The notes below the pieces were generated by a model that was given only the letters and a program-made list of their open reading frames with translations, searched no databases and was not told where the DNA came from. Position numbers and translations under genes: made by a program. Shown piece by piece: positions 27,005 to 40,869 of a DNA stretch of 64,000 bases; position 1 is the stretch's first letter; every line of letters begins with the position of its first letter. The DNA comes from Dasyornis broadbenti (taxonomy: Eukaryota > Chordata > Aves > Passeriformes > Dasyornithidae): assembly GCA_013397935.1 (NCBI GenBank), contig VZRN01011461.1, positions 3,194,207 to 3,258,206 on the forward strand, in the 5' to 3' direction.

Positions 27005-30000
27005 CCCAACATACCACCACAGTACTTTTCTCTGGATTAACTCAGAATTATATTTGCTGATTTTCCTGTGTTAATATTTTCAGGTTTTTCTGTAAGCATT
27101 CTAACTACTTCTCGTGCACCAAAAGGATCTGCAGCAATACTGCATTTCTTGTGAAACCATATTTTCAACAAAACACACAAAAAAACTACACTCAATCAAA
27201 ATTCTATGGCAAGAGATTTCCTGGCACTGCAGCGGTCAGGAACACACATACTGTACATTACATGTCTGATGGGAAAGGCAAGGGAGAGACCTAGGGAATG
27301 ATGAACTGTTCATCTCTCACAGTGCCATCAGCCAGTGCAACAAATTACATGCAAGACATGCACAGGATGAAACACAGCTCCTTTTACCTGTCAGAGCATC
27401 CTGCCTGGGATCACTGGTGTCACAGAGCTGACTGTGACACTTCATCAGCTTCCTGCTTTTTGTCAGGTTAGTACCTCATCAGAGAGTGGCAAAGTAAACT
27501 CGTCAGAGGAGCTCAGACATTTCTCTCATTAAATCTGCCACATCATTTCTTCATTCTTATTTTGGGTCTTTAGCTCTACAAATATTGACTCCCAGAGAAA
27601 ATCCAGCTCTTCTGGCTGACCACTGGCTTTGGGAGACACAGTCTCCACCACCAGCTGGATATTTAGTGATTCTAGTGATCTGAGGAACATATTCAGGGGT
27701 AGAAACACTACTGATATAATCAAAAGTGATTAAGGTCATGAACAGCAGATAAAATGAGATGTCAGTGGGAAAGTCAGTAGAAAGAGTCTGTAAACTGCTT
27801 GTCTCCCAGCACTGTCAAAGTGTGTGAGATGGTGCCCTTCAAACCAGGCAACTCTGGGAGGCACGAGCCCTCCCCCGCTGCTTGGTGGGGCTGCCCCACA
27901 CCAGGCAGTGACCTGACCACGGTGGGGCAGAGGCTGAGGCATCACCCTCCAGCTTTCCAAACCCCACTAAAACACATGCACTAGGAGTAGGACTCTTATC
28001 ATCTCGGTTTGCTTCCTTTTTCCAGGACAGGGAATCCATGCATGCAGCAGTGGGAACAGGATGTTTTTGTAGACAAAAGAGAGCATTGAGTGCTGCCAGA
28101 AGGAAATCACACAGAGCAGAAGGAAACCATACACACCTGCAGCAGCAGCTGCCAGCATCCCCCGGCTGCTCTCAGACCAAAGTCCTTCTCCTCAGGACTG
28201 AGGAGCTGCCTCCTCCTGTGAAGATGCTCCTGCTAGCACAGGGAGCAGATTCCAGAGGCAGAGGTACACAAAAAGCAGAATTCAGTGAATCCCAGGCATA
28301 TTTACTCTCTCTAAGGCTATGGCAGGAGGTCTGAAAGTGGGGCAGTAAATAGCATCCTGGCTAAGGGAAATGCAGACTTTCAGCCAGTTCCTAGATATGG
28401 CCATGAGCAAATATTAACCTCTCTAGTAATTGTTTATATATATCTGCAACATGGAAGAAAATAGCTGTGGGTAGGGGCTACTCAGGAGGAACTTCTGACT
28501 GTTATGAGGACGTACTAAATATTCTTGCTCCGTAAATGGTTCTGTTAAACCTCTGGAAAGGTTTATGTGGTTAACATGAGATGTAAAGCTTTAAGTCTAA
28601 ATACCTGGTGTTCTTGGGACGTTTGGCCAAAGGGTTGCAAGCCTGTAGAACCAAACTTTACCAGTGGCTGAGATGGGACCCCAAACCAATGACACACCAT
28701 CTGCAGCACACAGAGGTGTTTCAAACACGCTCTAAAAATATTTCCCTTTGCCTCTTGATTGAAGAAAACCAAACACCTCCTGCCTATATTTACCTGATGA
28801 TGTCAGCTCATGAACTGCCCCAGCCAGCAGCTGTCTCTGTACCTGAGGTCCTCAGTTGTCATTCCTGTGTATCTACTTCCAGGCACGTGGTGAGATAAAA
28901 TCACACACAAGAGTTTACTCCTTGCTGTGAAATTAGTCACTGCTATCCTCGGCACAGATTCTTCCCTGCATCATAATGTTTAACACAAAGGAAAGATTAA
29001 TTAAATTTTGTGGAACTGTGGCTCAGATATCTCACTGGGGACTTGTTTGCTTCTTTTTATTTAAACTTTCATTAGTTTTCATTAAGCTACATTACAGGTT
29101 CTAGCCACTTTCCCCTTCTTACACTTAGCATATCAACTTAGATGCATCAAGGATTGCAAACAATGCAAGGTAATTAGGCCAAGAAATACTTGATCACTTC
29201 AGGAGTAACTTTTTCCACAGCGTACCTCCTGCCAAAGGAAACCAGAAGCCCTGTGAGCTCTGAGGAGGAGGGCCAGGCTGTGAAATTCCACTTGGAGGCA
29301 CATATTCAGTCTACAGAGTCAGTACAACATGCATCCCTCTGAGTGAGAAATCCCACCTCTCCCATTGTGGGAAGTGGTGAAAATTACACATACCACGACT
29401 TGCATGTTTTAGAAGCCACTAACTCTGTAGACACTTTCATGCAGCTGGATGCAGTCACCAGCATTTGGGCTCTGCATGATAACCAAGGTGTCTTTTCAGG
29501 CTGAGTAAAAACGGGCACGGGGTGCTTACGGTTGTGCCTCCCCCATGGCCACCTGAGGGTGACACCAATCACCCTGACCAAAAACCTCCCTTGCCTGACC
29601 CACTGCTTGGGCTGCTCTGGCACAAAACCCTGTACTGCTGACCAGTGACCTCAGCAACTCCAACTGTCTGAGACAAGAAATATCCGAGGAAAAAGCCAAT
29701 GTAAATAAATACTTCATATTTTAGCCTGAGTACGGCCCATCTGGCTCATGCTAGAGTGCTTCTGCACATGGGCTGGTCCAACAGAAACCTCTTCAGTCCA
29801 AACAGGGTAGAAATACAACTGTTCAGTCATTAGTATGACAGACCCACTATACTGCTCTTACAAACTTGATTGAATGTCTCGGGGTCCTTTGGGCCTTTAC
29901 CACAGCTTGAGGTCTGACGGCAGATGTGTTTTCCATCCAACAACCCAGAGGATGGGCCACAGGCCCAGGCATGGCCCTTTGCACATGCAGCTCTCCACCT

Positions 30001-33000
30001 TGCAAGTGGAGGGCAAAAAAAGGCAGGGAAAAGCCTGGTTAAAAGAAATAAACAGTTTCATTTCGATTTTTTACTGTTTGTGGAGCCCTTTACCCTCATA
30101 CCCAGTTCCTTGATGGCCTCCACAGGTGTTTGTGCCAGAAGAGCAGGAGCTGAACTTCCCTGGATCAGAAAGGAGCCTCTTATCCTGCTGCTGCTCTCCA
30201 TCAAGGTCACCCAGCCCGCAGGCTCCAAGCACACACTGTCTACCCTGCTTTCTCCATTTGCTCTAATTCTGTCCTCCCAGTTTCATCCATCTTCTGTTCT
30301 GGACATGTTAACCTACTACAGGAGTATATGACTCCTTCCTTTTCAGGACAGTTCATCCACCCCTTTCCCTGCACTGCCCAGGCAGGCCCCATGAGTTCCT
30401 ACCGTGACCAACTGGACAGCTCCAAAGATTTGGCTGGAGTCCCAGCACTGTCTGAAAGGTTTCAGCTGAGAAGGCCTGGCGGGACAGCAAAGATTGAAAA
30501 GAAGAGCGCTTTGGTTTAGCAGGAATTTCTATCAACCTGCATTTGGGTGGATGGGTTTATGTTATCTAACATAACTGAGCAGATGGTTTCCAGGATGAGA
30601 AATCCATCAAAACTACCTGGTGATATGTAGGGAGCACAGATGAATGAGAGCAAGAAATAATATTCAGAAAAGCAAAAAAGGAATCTGTAGTACCAAAGAG
30701 CAACAGAGGAATGCATTTCCAGGATGGGGTCTTAATATAGAGTTGTTATGAAAAATGATTAAAAGCTGGTAAAAAAGCCAGGTTGCACAAACTGATGTTA
30801 TGAGGTTCAATTTCATTTTAGTCCTTCAAGGTACTGAATCAGAGTTATTATAACAGCCAGTCAATAATTGCAGTAGTTTTTCCTGCCTGAATATTTATTA
30901 TCAAGCTTTTCAGATTAAGAGAAGAATAGTGAGCAGCTGATGTTAAAGTACAAGGTTATGAGCGCATTTGTCATAGGTTATAAAAACTGCATTTGCCAAG
31001 CTTCCAAGTTGCCACATTGCAAGAGAAGGAAATTAGAGAGTGGAAATGCATTTGCAGCTGCACTTTATTCCAAAGGAAGTCATGTGGGAAAATACAAGGA
31101 TTTTAAAACGTCTACTACATGGTACACTCAACAGATAAGACATCCACACAGGGGAAAACTGATTTTCAAAGTTTTTCAGGATGACACAGAAGTCAGAGGA
31201 GTCGGCAGCGTCCTCGGTACCTGCCTGTGCAATACACGCACTTCTGCTTCTTTTTACACTGCACACACCAGCTGAACATAAAATCTGACAAGGCCTTTCA
31301 AACCCACCACTTGCTACCTACCCTGGCACTGTCTGAACTGAAAGTTCTTGTTCCCTGTGCAATCTGTCCTATTTTATTTTTTTTGTTAACAAGATCTGAA
31401 CTTAGTGTTAGAAGAAAGAATGTAGTTCATTGTTCACAGCTCAACTGATGTATTTCTGCACCGGCACCTGCGTAGACAGTTTCTCTCTTAGGTATGAAAG
31501 GACATAACATCACGGAAGGCTGAATAGAAACCAATTCTTCCAAGGCTCGACTGCAAGTAGGACAACTTGCTGCCACCAGGGCAGTCACAGGCGAGGGCTG
31601 TGTCCCCTTCATGGGGCTGAAATTCAGTGTCAGGTCATGTGTGCACAAATCCCAGGGGGGTCTTGGCCCTCCACCCACCGGTTTTTGCGAGGTCTTCATT
31701 TCATTAGTTCTTGTTGGAGGTTTAACACAAGAGAAAAATGTATTTGCAAATGGGTGCAGCTGTATAGGGCCATGACCTATCTGAAGACAATGCTCTCAGA
31801 GTCCAGTACATTCACACAGCTCCTAAAAACATATGCTGCTCTCTCTGTCTGTCAGGATACACCACAGTGCTTATTTCCAGGAAGAGGGAAAGTATCAGAG
31901 GAGAAAAGGTACTGGGATAAATTTTAAAAAAAGGAAAAAAGAAAAGATTGAAAGAAAAAATAAGCCTAATTTATTATAAATCCTGTTCCTCAAAAAAATC
32001 CCAAAAGACCACACTCAATTTTTTTAAGGGCTAATGTTTTTGCTGACTGTGAAATTTGATACATATCTTTTTCTTCCCCGCTGTACATCTGAGGATATCA
32101 GGGTGCCATGTGTTGAACAACTTACTCAGGCCTCATTGTGTTTTACTTGAAATTATCTTCCACAGAACTGGAAAGGCTGAAGAGAGTTTCCAAAATTAGT
32201 TTGGCTACACTATGCCAGCTTCATTAATGTAATAAAACTTCAAAGTGGAGAATTTATTCCATCTGTCACAATTAAAATGTAAATAAATACAAGAAGTAAA
32301 ATAAATCCACCAAATATTTGGGGGCATTATATCACTTTTGGGAAGCGTAACACTTACACCAGCACATCAGGGAATGGAAAACTGGCTCGCTCACACTCAA
32401 GAGATTCATTTGAATCAGATGGCATCACTGCTGAATTCTGTGGCACGTAGCAGGACAGCACTGCACCTCCCAGTGCTCAGACCCTAAATCAAAATTGCTG
32501 TCCTGAATATTCTGCAGCATCGCTCATTCAAAACATAACATTTTTATTCAGCAGTTGGAAGCATTTATCAGCCTATGGAGGGATTTCTTCTGCTGGTTGT
32601 ATGGGCTGAATACTGACTGTTTTCCTTATTTAACGGAGACATTTGAGCGGGGCACTGCTACACCTGATGCAGCTGCCGTGTGGCTGTTCCATCCTATCCC
32701 CAACACTGCCACGCTCTGACTGTGCCTCTTTGTGCTCTGGGAAACAACTCAGAGAGCAAATACAGCTCCTTACTCACAGTTCAGTACTCCTGGAGCAGAG
32801 TTTCTTCTGGGTTGGTTTGGTTTTTTTTACTTTGAAAGAGCCGTTTGATTCTTTATTCTCTGCCAGTGGATGACACTTGTGCCAATGTACTGAGTTACCC
32901 AGTGACACTGTTCCTCCTGTTCCTCCCTCTTACCTGCCAGTTTAACAAAGAGCTCCACAGAAAGATGTGATGGGGTTTGGGCACAGACTGTGCAGGGACA

Positions 33001-34858
33001 GCAATTAAAAGACATCATAATGTTAAAATAGGACTCTCACCATCTTATATCCACAAAGAGATCTTTAGTTTGATTGGTGGACCATTAAAATGCAGGCCCT
33101 TAATGAAGATGCAACTCTGGCACACAGCTCGTTTTTGGAATATGAATCAACTCTTCTGATTAAATCTCCAAAACCATTATTACATGGCTTTCCTTTTTAT
33201 AATCTATCTCATTAAAAAAATATTTTGATCCCCCTTGTAATAGTTCAAATTCTTTCGTTAAGTCCTCTTTTTTGATCATTTTTCTCATGCTGAAGTTCTT
33301 GAGTGAAAACAAAGCTGCTTTCTCCAGAAGCCTTTGTGCCCCTTGTAAGGAAGACAGAACAATGACATTGAGGACAGCTGCTCTGCGCTGTACACAACCA
33401 ACCAGCCAGCGAAAAGAGTGAAAAAATGAAGCCAGAAAAGGAAACACTTTCATATTCATGATTCCCTGAGGGCACTTCAAAGAGTTCACAGGGGTCATAT
33501 GAACAGCAAATGTCACAAATGTGTCCACTGAAAATATCACATGGAAAAGTCTTTAAAAACATGATCTAACAACATAACTTACATAAGGTTAAAAGATAAA
33601 AAAGTTTCTGTGTAAGCTCAAGACAAAGCATCTCACAAAGGTCAAAAAATCCAGCATTTTCCTTGTGTTGTTATTAATTTCATATCCACAGCTTTGCAGG
33701 CCGTGCTTTGTGTGCTCACATGGCAAATGTGTCTCCACAGTATGAAAAGCAACACGGTATTGGTCCTGTCAAAGATTTACGGTTTGCCTTGCAGGTAATT
33801 GTGGAATAAGACCATTTTGGAGGTTTCCCTTCATTATTGTATTTCATCCTAAATGTTGGTGGCTCCAGTGACATTCTCTGCTTGTTTATACCTCCCTGTA
33901 CATTAGACTTCTGCTGACAAAGGGACAGATAAAGTGAAGTTATGCCAATAGACTGCAGGATAGGACAAAAATTAGTAATTTAGTATTTTTAACTATTTTA
34001 TTGTTGCAATGCCAAGACTTTATTTTCTGCTCCATATGGCAAGAGACACTAACTTCAGCAAAGGCCTTACAAACTGAAGAGATGCTGGAGGGAAACCAAT
34101 GCTCACAAGATCCCATGACATGGTAATGCCAGGCCAGCATTAGAAACAATTCTGAGATTCCCAGCCCAGCAATCTGTTTTGATCCCAACCAGGAATGAAG
34201 CAGGACTTTCACAGAATCCTATTCCAAGCAGTCCCAAGGTTTCCTGTCTTCCCCAGGACACACCAGTCCCACATCAGCAGCTGCTGTCAGCACACAGTGC
34301 TACCGGCAGTGGGGTTTCTCTGGCCTTACCAGCCACTGAGTCATCCATCCCCCTAAAAATAAATCATATTATTGCTGCTAAAATCAGCAAATAAGGGCCT
34401 GTACTCAGAGCACTGCTGTCACATTAGAGAGGATTTGAGGAGCTGTTTGTTTAAAATACACACACCCATGCGGAAGTGTCCACACACTAACACAGAGCAC
34501 TGAAACAATGGCAGCCCTGGCTTAGGAACTGCCACATTCCCAGTCTGCTCAAGCCCTGCCGTGCCTGGGGAAGACTCAGAATCCTGGACCAAGTTTTCCC
34601 CTGGTTACAGCAGCACAATGAAGCCAGTGGGAACACTTTGCAATTAGGAGGATGGTAATTGGTCTTGGTGCACATCAGCTGTTCACGCACGGGCGGCCGA
34701 GCCCCAGTCACTGCTGGCACATGGGGGGAATTGACGGCAGTTCCCTGGAGTTCATTTGTAGTTAATTCATCATGGGCTGTCCATGTGTAAATAACTGCAT
34801 CTCAACTTCCCGGCTAAAATCACAGGCTTTTGTGGTTACAGCACTGAGGCTTTACACT

Positions 34859-34926
34859 CATAGAATCATAAAATGATCACAGCTGGAAAAGGCCTCTGGA
34901 TCATCGAGTCCAGCTGTCAAACCAAC
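34859..34926 (-). repeat. CR1 LINE fragment, extreme 3' end
   Basis: The plus strand reads tagaatcataaaatgatcac, then ggaaaaggcctctggatcat and cgagtccagctgtcaaacc. This is the reverse complement of the CR1 terminus with its gattctatgattct-type tail. Only about 70 bp align convincingly, so the copy is heavily truncated and inserted in minus orientation. Confidence 0.85.
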
Positions 34927-36289
34927 GTGGAGCTGGAGCCCCCAGCCAGCAGGAGGGTACGGGCATCATGCTGCAGATAACCTCACATCCTGCTTTCCCT
35001 CCCAGCCTCAGGAAGAAGAAAGATTTCCACAGAAATATGCAGAACCAGCTGGGGAATACACTGATGTGAGCAATGAGCTGACAACTCTGGTTCTTATACA
35101 CTTAAATCTACCCACCCACTGCTCTAAGAAATATGTAAAATACCATGATTAAATAGGGCTATTTTCACCATTGCCTCCATTTCTCTCTGTAAAGCTGGTT
35201 CTGTTACCTGCATCCAGCTCCCCAAAGAAATAAATTTGTGATTTATTTAGATTGCGATGTGAAAGAATTGAAGACACATGTCATTTTCTCAAAGTATCAA
35301 TATTTAATATTTTTCTTGATCACCTAAACTGTGGGTTTCTCATTCTGTGACTTCAAAGCATTTTGTGGTCTAACCCAGTACATCACATTACATAATCGAC
35401 CTTTTTAAAATGCTAAACATTATTTCAGAAAGTCCTCAGCACACAGGATGCAATACCACAACATGCAGGCACTCAGGCCACAGAAGTATGTAAATCTGTC
35501 CAGCATCCTTTGGAACACACAACTCATAGTCCTAGCCCTGGTCTGTAGATGTCCTGTCATTTCTTTGCCATTCCAAGCTCAACAAATTTAAAGGACATCT
35601 AAAACGTCCTGTCAGATTCAAGTATTTAGGAGGAAAAGTATGTTAATGTTTAGAAATGTCAGAAAAATAAACACATGCAAGGAGAAATAGTTCAACATAT
35701 CCAAATGTTTTGAGAGCAAAACCAACAACTGAAAAAGAAGGTTATGGATGCCATTATGCTCTGAATACTGAAATCATCTCCTTGCAGAGTGACAGTTGAG
35801 AAATAAACAAAATGTTAGTTTTTATAAAGACAGGAATAGAAAAGAACATGGAGGTTACAATGCTTTTAACACATGGAAACGTGCTGACCATGCAGGTCTG
35901 GCTCAAGGTGCAGCTCACACCTCCGTGATCTAACAGGGACAGAAATAAAGAAAACTGCTTGGAGTAGATGGAGGGAATGGGAAATAAGAAGGAAGGTGAT
36001 AAGATCACAGCTGTTTAGTTCAGAGAAGTACAAATATAATTAAGGTCACATTGGCTGCTCCCATTTGCTGAGATAATAGTACATGCACGGAAAAGAACAG
36101 CAGTGGGTTTAAAGGTGAGGAAAAGAGGATCTGAATAACATTCCAGCATTTCAGCTTAGGGCAAAAATCTAAATGGATTAATGATTTGAGATTTGATGTT
36201 TCATTAAAAAGAAATTATTTTCTTGGTTGGTTAAGAGCTACTGCAAGAAGTTCTTGCTGGTGAGAGGCATATTCAAAGAGATTTGCAAC
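34927..36289. other. Intergenic, nothing recognised
   Basis: Sequence between the minus-strand CR1 end and the long T run. No coding or structural feature seen. Confidence 0.65.
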
Positions 36290-36291
36290 TT

Positions 36292-36301
<10 letters not shown>

Positions 36302-36350
<49 letters not shown>
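36302..36350. repeat. Homopolymer (T)49
   Basis: Forty-nine uninterrupted T follow a T8-CTTC lead-in (36290-36301). Read on the minus strand it would be a poly(A) run, but the preceding 60 bases carry no AATAAA and no recognisable retrocopy body. It may be a real mononucleotide tract or have an inexact length from sequencing. Confidence 0.95.
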
Positions 36351-36352
<2 letters not shown>

Positions 36353-38940
36353 GATACTTAGAGTTGTTCAGTCCTATTTGAAAGTTTTTCCTATAGCAAA
36401 AACCCTCAGCATCATCCCCACCCCTATTTTTAAACATAAGCTCTTCACACGCATTTACGTATAAAATAAAAAGGGTAACAGGAATTAACATGCACTGCAG
36501 CTTTCAAAGCCCATTTTGGGAAACACTCACTGTGGCCAAATCAATGCAACAGAAGTTTTGTTCTTAGAGGAAAATCAGTTATTCTAGTCATCCTCACTCC
36601 TACTACTTTTATCTTCTCCAAGGTATACCAATGGTTCTTCTTTTCTAACTGCAGAAAAGGGACTTAGAGGCATTTCAGCTACCAGGAGAATTATGCAATT
36701 TGCCACGTTTCTCTTGCTGGGAAAGAGGAGGGTAAAATCAGCATCATGCTATTGTGATACCACTGCAGAAGCTTTTTCTTCATTTGGCAAATCCCTCAAC
36801 TGATAAAATTTCACCGTCTCAGGAACTGGGAGTAAAATCTAGGCAAGGTCTCTGCTTTTCCTTGAGCACAGAGAAATGCCTGTTATGGTTCCCACTTAAT
36901 TTGCTGTTCTCCATGCAGGATGGAAGGAGACAGCTGCTCACATCCAAGCCTCTGAAACGCCAAACAGCTTTGGACTCCGAAGTAATTAGTGGAACTACAC
37001 AATTCTATAGCGAAAAGGCCTGAGACTGTCAAACCTGGCTAATATTATATTTTGTGTCTCTGGAGTTTTGAGTTCAGATTTTCTGCTTTTTGTATCTTCC
37101 ATAGCTCTTAACAGACAGTGTAAATGTTACGCAGTCTGTGACTACGAAAGGGTTCAATGATCTCATGAGGTGGGTCATATCTAACTAGCAGGCTGAGGTC
37201 TACTCTAAAAACACCTTGTGCTTTTGCAGTGCAAAGAGTTTTTTAAGGATTATTGCTATTAAATTACACATGCAGCCGCATGGAGACCTCTGGAGAATGG
37301 TTCTGACCTTGCAGTAACCTTGTCTAAACAGTATTAATCAAGATTATATTCTGTATTACCATCCCCTCTTGCCTACTGCCAAGCTGAGAACCCTCAGTGC
37401 ATTCAAACTACTGTCATAGTTTAGGAACAATCACTGTTTACATTATAAGCACACATTGTTTTTAAAAATATTTGAGCATATGGATTTGAACAGAATGCAG
37501 TCAATATCTGCAATGATCATCTGGTGTACGCTAACTAGTGGCAAAGAAGTAAATAGTCAATAAACTACACACACAGCCCCAACCTCCCTCCCACCTGAAA
37601 GCTTTTTTGGGAACATCTAGAGCGAAAATACAGAAATCAATGCAGAGACCCTTCTTCCGTTTGTGAAAGTTCCCTTCTTCAGTGGAAAGCAGGACCACAG
37701 TGCTGCACTTGGGGAGCTGTCTGCTGAAGTGGGAGAAGCACAGCATGACAGAGGATCACACAACAGATCAATAACTCAACTCGTGGAAGCAAGGGTTTGG
37801 TTTTTGTACTGCAACAAATCTGCAAGGGGAAGCTAATGCTGTTTGTAAACTGCTGGAAGAAGCAGAGAAACAAATAGCCAGAGTGATCAGTGGGAAAACT
37901 CACCACAACAGGCAGGGTGGATGGTGTTTCTGTATAGAGAGATGAGCAGACTTCAGCAGCTGGCCTTACAACAGGTGTTTTTGAGTCCACATTACTGGGA
38001 GACACTTGTGTTGGTACGGGCTGCATTGCTCAGTTTGCTGGGAACGCTGCTGGCAGTGCCATGCACAGTATGTCACACTTAAAAAGCTTCCATTTCCCAG
38101 TCACCACTTAAATTTTTTTAGCAAGCAAAGTCTTAGAAGACTGGTAGTTGCCATAGACACATCAGCAAAGGCTCAAAAGAATGATCTGGGGGAATATGAC
38201 TGTCTTTGAACCAGATCCCAAAGGGAATCAAAGCCGAGGCTGAGATGACTCAGAGACGCACAGAGAGAATCAGCTCTGCTGGCAGGTAGAGCTGGGAGGA
38301 GCAGCCCTGGCGCCAGCACCAGCCTGGATACAAACACCATTATCACATAAAAACAAAGAATCAAGTTCAGATAAAGATTCAGTAGCTTGTGCATACCTCA
38401 AGTTGTTTCATGAAATGGAGATGTTTAGATACAAATGGGGCAGGGGCCCTTTAAAAAAGCCTTCTAGCAGAAGACTGTAAGCCCAGGATTTTCCTCATTA
38501 AAAACCTCATTAAGGACAGAAGTCCAATTTTGTATCTCTCATATTATCTCTGCAGTCGTGTCCATTTTGGGAACAAATAGATGGGACTGTTCTGCTGTGA
38601 GACATCTGTGAGCAACCTTTCACCCCATCATTATTTTTACATTCAACACACAGTCCCTTTATCAAAATGTTATTTTGGATTCTTATAATGACTTTCACCC
38701 CACTGCCTCAAAGAACATTATTCTAATTGCCACGGGTTTGTTTACGCCCATTTTGTGGATTCAAAGCATTTAATTAGCAGATGAGACATCGTGGAAAATG
38801 GGGTCCTACAGAAGCACTTCAGATCGCAGCGTGAACCTCACTTCTTCAGCTCTCATGGCCAGGCGTATGGTCAAACCTTAGAAGTAATTTTAAATGCTCC
38901 GCTAAAACCTCCATTTTGATTTTCATTTTGATTAATCAGA
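36351..38940. other. Intergenic, nothing recognised
   Basis: AT-rich to average composition. A 12-bp imperfect tandem (tccattttgatt, ttcattttgatt) lies at 38910-38933. No gene supported. Confidence 0.65.
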
Positions 38941-39345
38941 ACATTGGACAAGCTTGTGGGTACCAAAAGTCCTAGAAGATGTGAGACATCACTGCTGTTT
39001 CCTCACCCCCTGGTTTGCTCTCCCCCATGCTCACCTGACCGAGCTCCGAGCGCGCTGCCACCCTGGGAGCGCTCCACAGCTCCAGCTCTCCAGCTCTTCT
39101 CAGGGATGGCATCATTCCTGGCAGGACACCTCCTTCTCAGGCTGGGTGCTGCCTCCACAGTGGCCCAAAGAGCTCCTGCCTTTCTGCAGCCGAGGCCACC
39201 TCCCCACGCAGGCCCACGGTGCCTCGTGCGTCCAACGCACCTCAGACTACGGGAGGATGGTGCCACAGGGGAAGGAGCCGTCCTTCACTGAGCTCCCACT
39301 GCTCCCTCTGCTGAGGGAGCACCTTCCAAAGCATCACTCTTAGCA
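38941..39345. other. GC-rich patch with some CpG just beyond the GRIN2A 3' end
   Basis: About 400 bases with visibly higher GC and several CpG (cgagcgcgctgcc, gcgtccaacgcac). Three overlapping open frames of 87-129 codons exist on the two strands, a pattern expected from stop-poor GC-rich DNA. It is short and weak for a CpG-island promoter. No TATA box or recognised coding exon goes with it. Confidence 0.5.
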
Positions 39346-39611
39346 CAAATGAATTTTGCTTCAGTTAATTGTCTTGATCCTCTCTGTGAATTAAATTAAA
39401 TTGGGATCACCAAGCACATAATGTCAGCTTTAGCTTCAGGCATCTTCACCTTTAGATAATTTCTAACAGCAAAGGATGTCTCAAAACATGTGGCTGTTAA
39501 CACCTTTCAAATCACATCAATGGCTAAGGGAAAAGCAAATGTAAACCTCCTTCACACATGATGCTTCATCTCATTTAACAAGGAAGACAGACAAGAATGA
39601 TACCATTGTTC
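39346..39611. other. Intergenic spacer holding the presumed poly(A) downstream element
   Basis: AT-rich. Its right end, read on the minus strand, is U/GU-rich and probably serves the GRIN2A poly(A) site. Confidence 0.5.
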
Positions 39612-39639
39612 CTTTTCATATTAATTGGCAGAAATTATC

Positions 39640-39645
39640 TTTATT
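39640..39645 (-). promoter_or_regulatory. GRIN2A: Candidate distal poly(A) signal (AATAAA) of GRIN2A
   Basis: The plus strand reads tttatt, so the transcript carries AAUAAA. Thirty to seventy bases downstream on the minus strand (about 39570-39605) the sequence becomes U/GU-rich (TTCTTGTCTGTCTTCC), as expected for a CstF-binding downstream element. Cleavage would fall near 39612-39630. The hexamer is common in AT-rich DNA; the downstream element and the expected UTR length are what single this copy out. Confidence 0.5.
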
Positions 39646-39665
39646 AGAAAAATGAGTTTTTCATA

Positions 39666-39727
39666 TATTTACAATTTTTACATCATGTTATACTTGGCAC
39701 ATGTGTTCTTCCAAATAGTTATATACA
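39666..39727 (-). promoter_or_regulatory. Two Pumilio-type motifs close to the GRIN2A poly(A) signal
   Basis: The transcript carries UGUAAAUA (39666-39673) and UGUAUAUA (39720-39727), both fitting the PUF-protein consensus UGUANAUA, within about 90 nt of the candidate poly(A) signal. This is a match to the consensus only. Further copies lie at 40907-40914, 40921-40928 and 44340-44347. Confidence 0.35.
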
Positions 39728-40869
39728 TTTCAGTACACACAGACATTCAAGTCCCCCATTCCCTTAATGTTTTTCTACATATTTAACAAAAAAATGAACA
39801 CAATACAATTTGTAAGACAACCATAATAATTATATATTTCTCTATCATAAAAAGTTTGAAGCAAACATTTTTTTTTTAAGATATGTTTCAAAATATTTAT
39901 ACAGTATTAGCACTCAGTCATGCACTGGGTTAGAATATGGTCAGGGTGAACTGCAGTGAGAGAGGATGTGAACACGAGAGAAGGGAGTGAGCCCCAGCTC
40001 CTTCACGCTGCACTGAGGGCTCTGGGGCAGCTCCAGCCACCCCCAGGGTGTCAGAGGCAGGGACAGAGGGTGCAGGGGGAGCTGGGTGTCCACCTGGCTG
40101 AGCCACACAACGGCTGAAACTGCGTGTGTTGAAAGTCATTGCACTTTGCTAAACCTAGCTAATAAAACAGGCAGTAATTGGAATGTCAAAACTGTATTTT
40201 AAATATTCTCTTTTTCCCCAAACCCTTTCTTTTGAAGAATCCATGAGACTGTAAATTTTATAATGAAATTCTGGATTCTTTTAAGAATTAATTACTTTAT
40301 GGCTGATTCCATTTCACCAATATTCTTTTACTTCTGCTTTAACATCCTGATTTATTTCCCCAGGTGTTAAGAGCTCTTTAAGTATCTACTATTCTTTGCT
40401 AGTAATTGGAAATTTGTGACTTACCCTTTTGGTTTGAGTATGACACTTTTGAGAGCGTTACAGAAAATTGCTCTAGTAAATAGCAGAAGCAATAGGCTCT
40501 TTAGTTTACTGTGTGTAGAATTGAATGGTTCCAAGATTTCTGGTAAAATTTTATTTTTGGCGTGCAAATTTCTCCTACTGCAATGCTCCATGTAATCAGT
40601 ACAAATTATTGCACCTGGAGTGCTTTTCCTCCATCAAAAAGAAGAATATTTTTCCAACTGTACTAGTAACTAATTTTCTTTGTGAGCAAAATCGTAAGTT
40701 AATATCATGAATTCTCATTTTCTTGGTTGCATTTATTTTTCATAGTTCAATTGCAAGTAACTTCTAATCAAACTCAAAACAACAACACATTACTTGAAAC
40801 TGTTAATAAATGATTGCAGAATCTTTGTCACAACACTGGATTTCTGTCTTGCCCCTCATTTTCCCCAAA

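Larger units (their letters stand above)
13901..34858. other. Intergenic, about 21 kb with no gene recognised
   Basis: Mostly AT-rich sequence with simple A or T runs and mild GC patches near 22.3-22.9 kb and 27.8-28.3 kb. No frame longer than about 150 codons, no splice-bounded coding segment and no RNA gene I recognise. An imperfect triple TGCATTT repeat lies at about 26813-26858. Conserved non-coding elements may be present but cannot be detected from one sequence. Confidence 0.65.

Noticed and set aside
38944..39343. Overlapping 115- and 129-codon plus frames and an 87-codon minus frame
   Set aside because: Three simultaneous frames are the signature of GC-rich stop-poor DNA, not of a gene.
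1..39611. Search for an adjacent gene such as the C16orf72/HAPSTR1 neighbour of GRIN2A in mammals
   Set aside because: No protein segment or splice-bounded exon resembling it was seen. The neighbour probably lies beyond the left edge.
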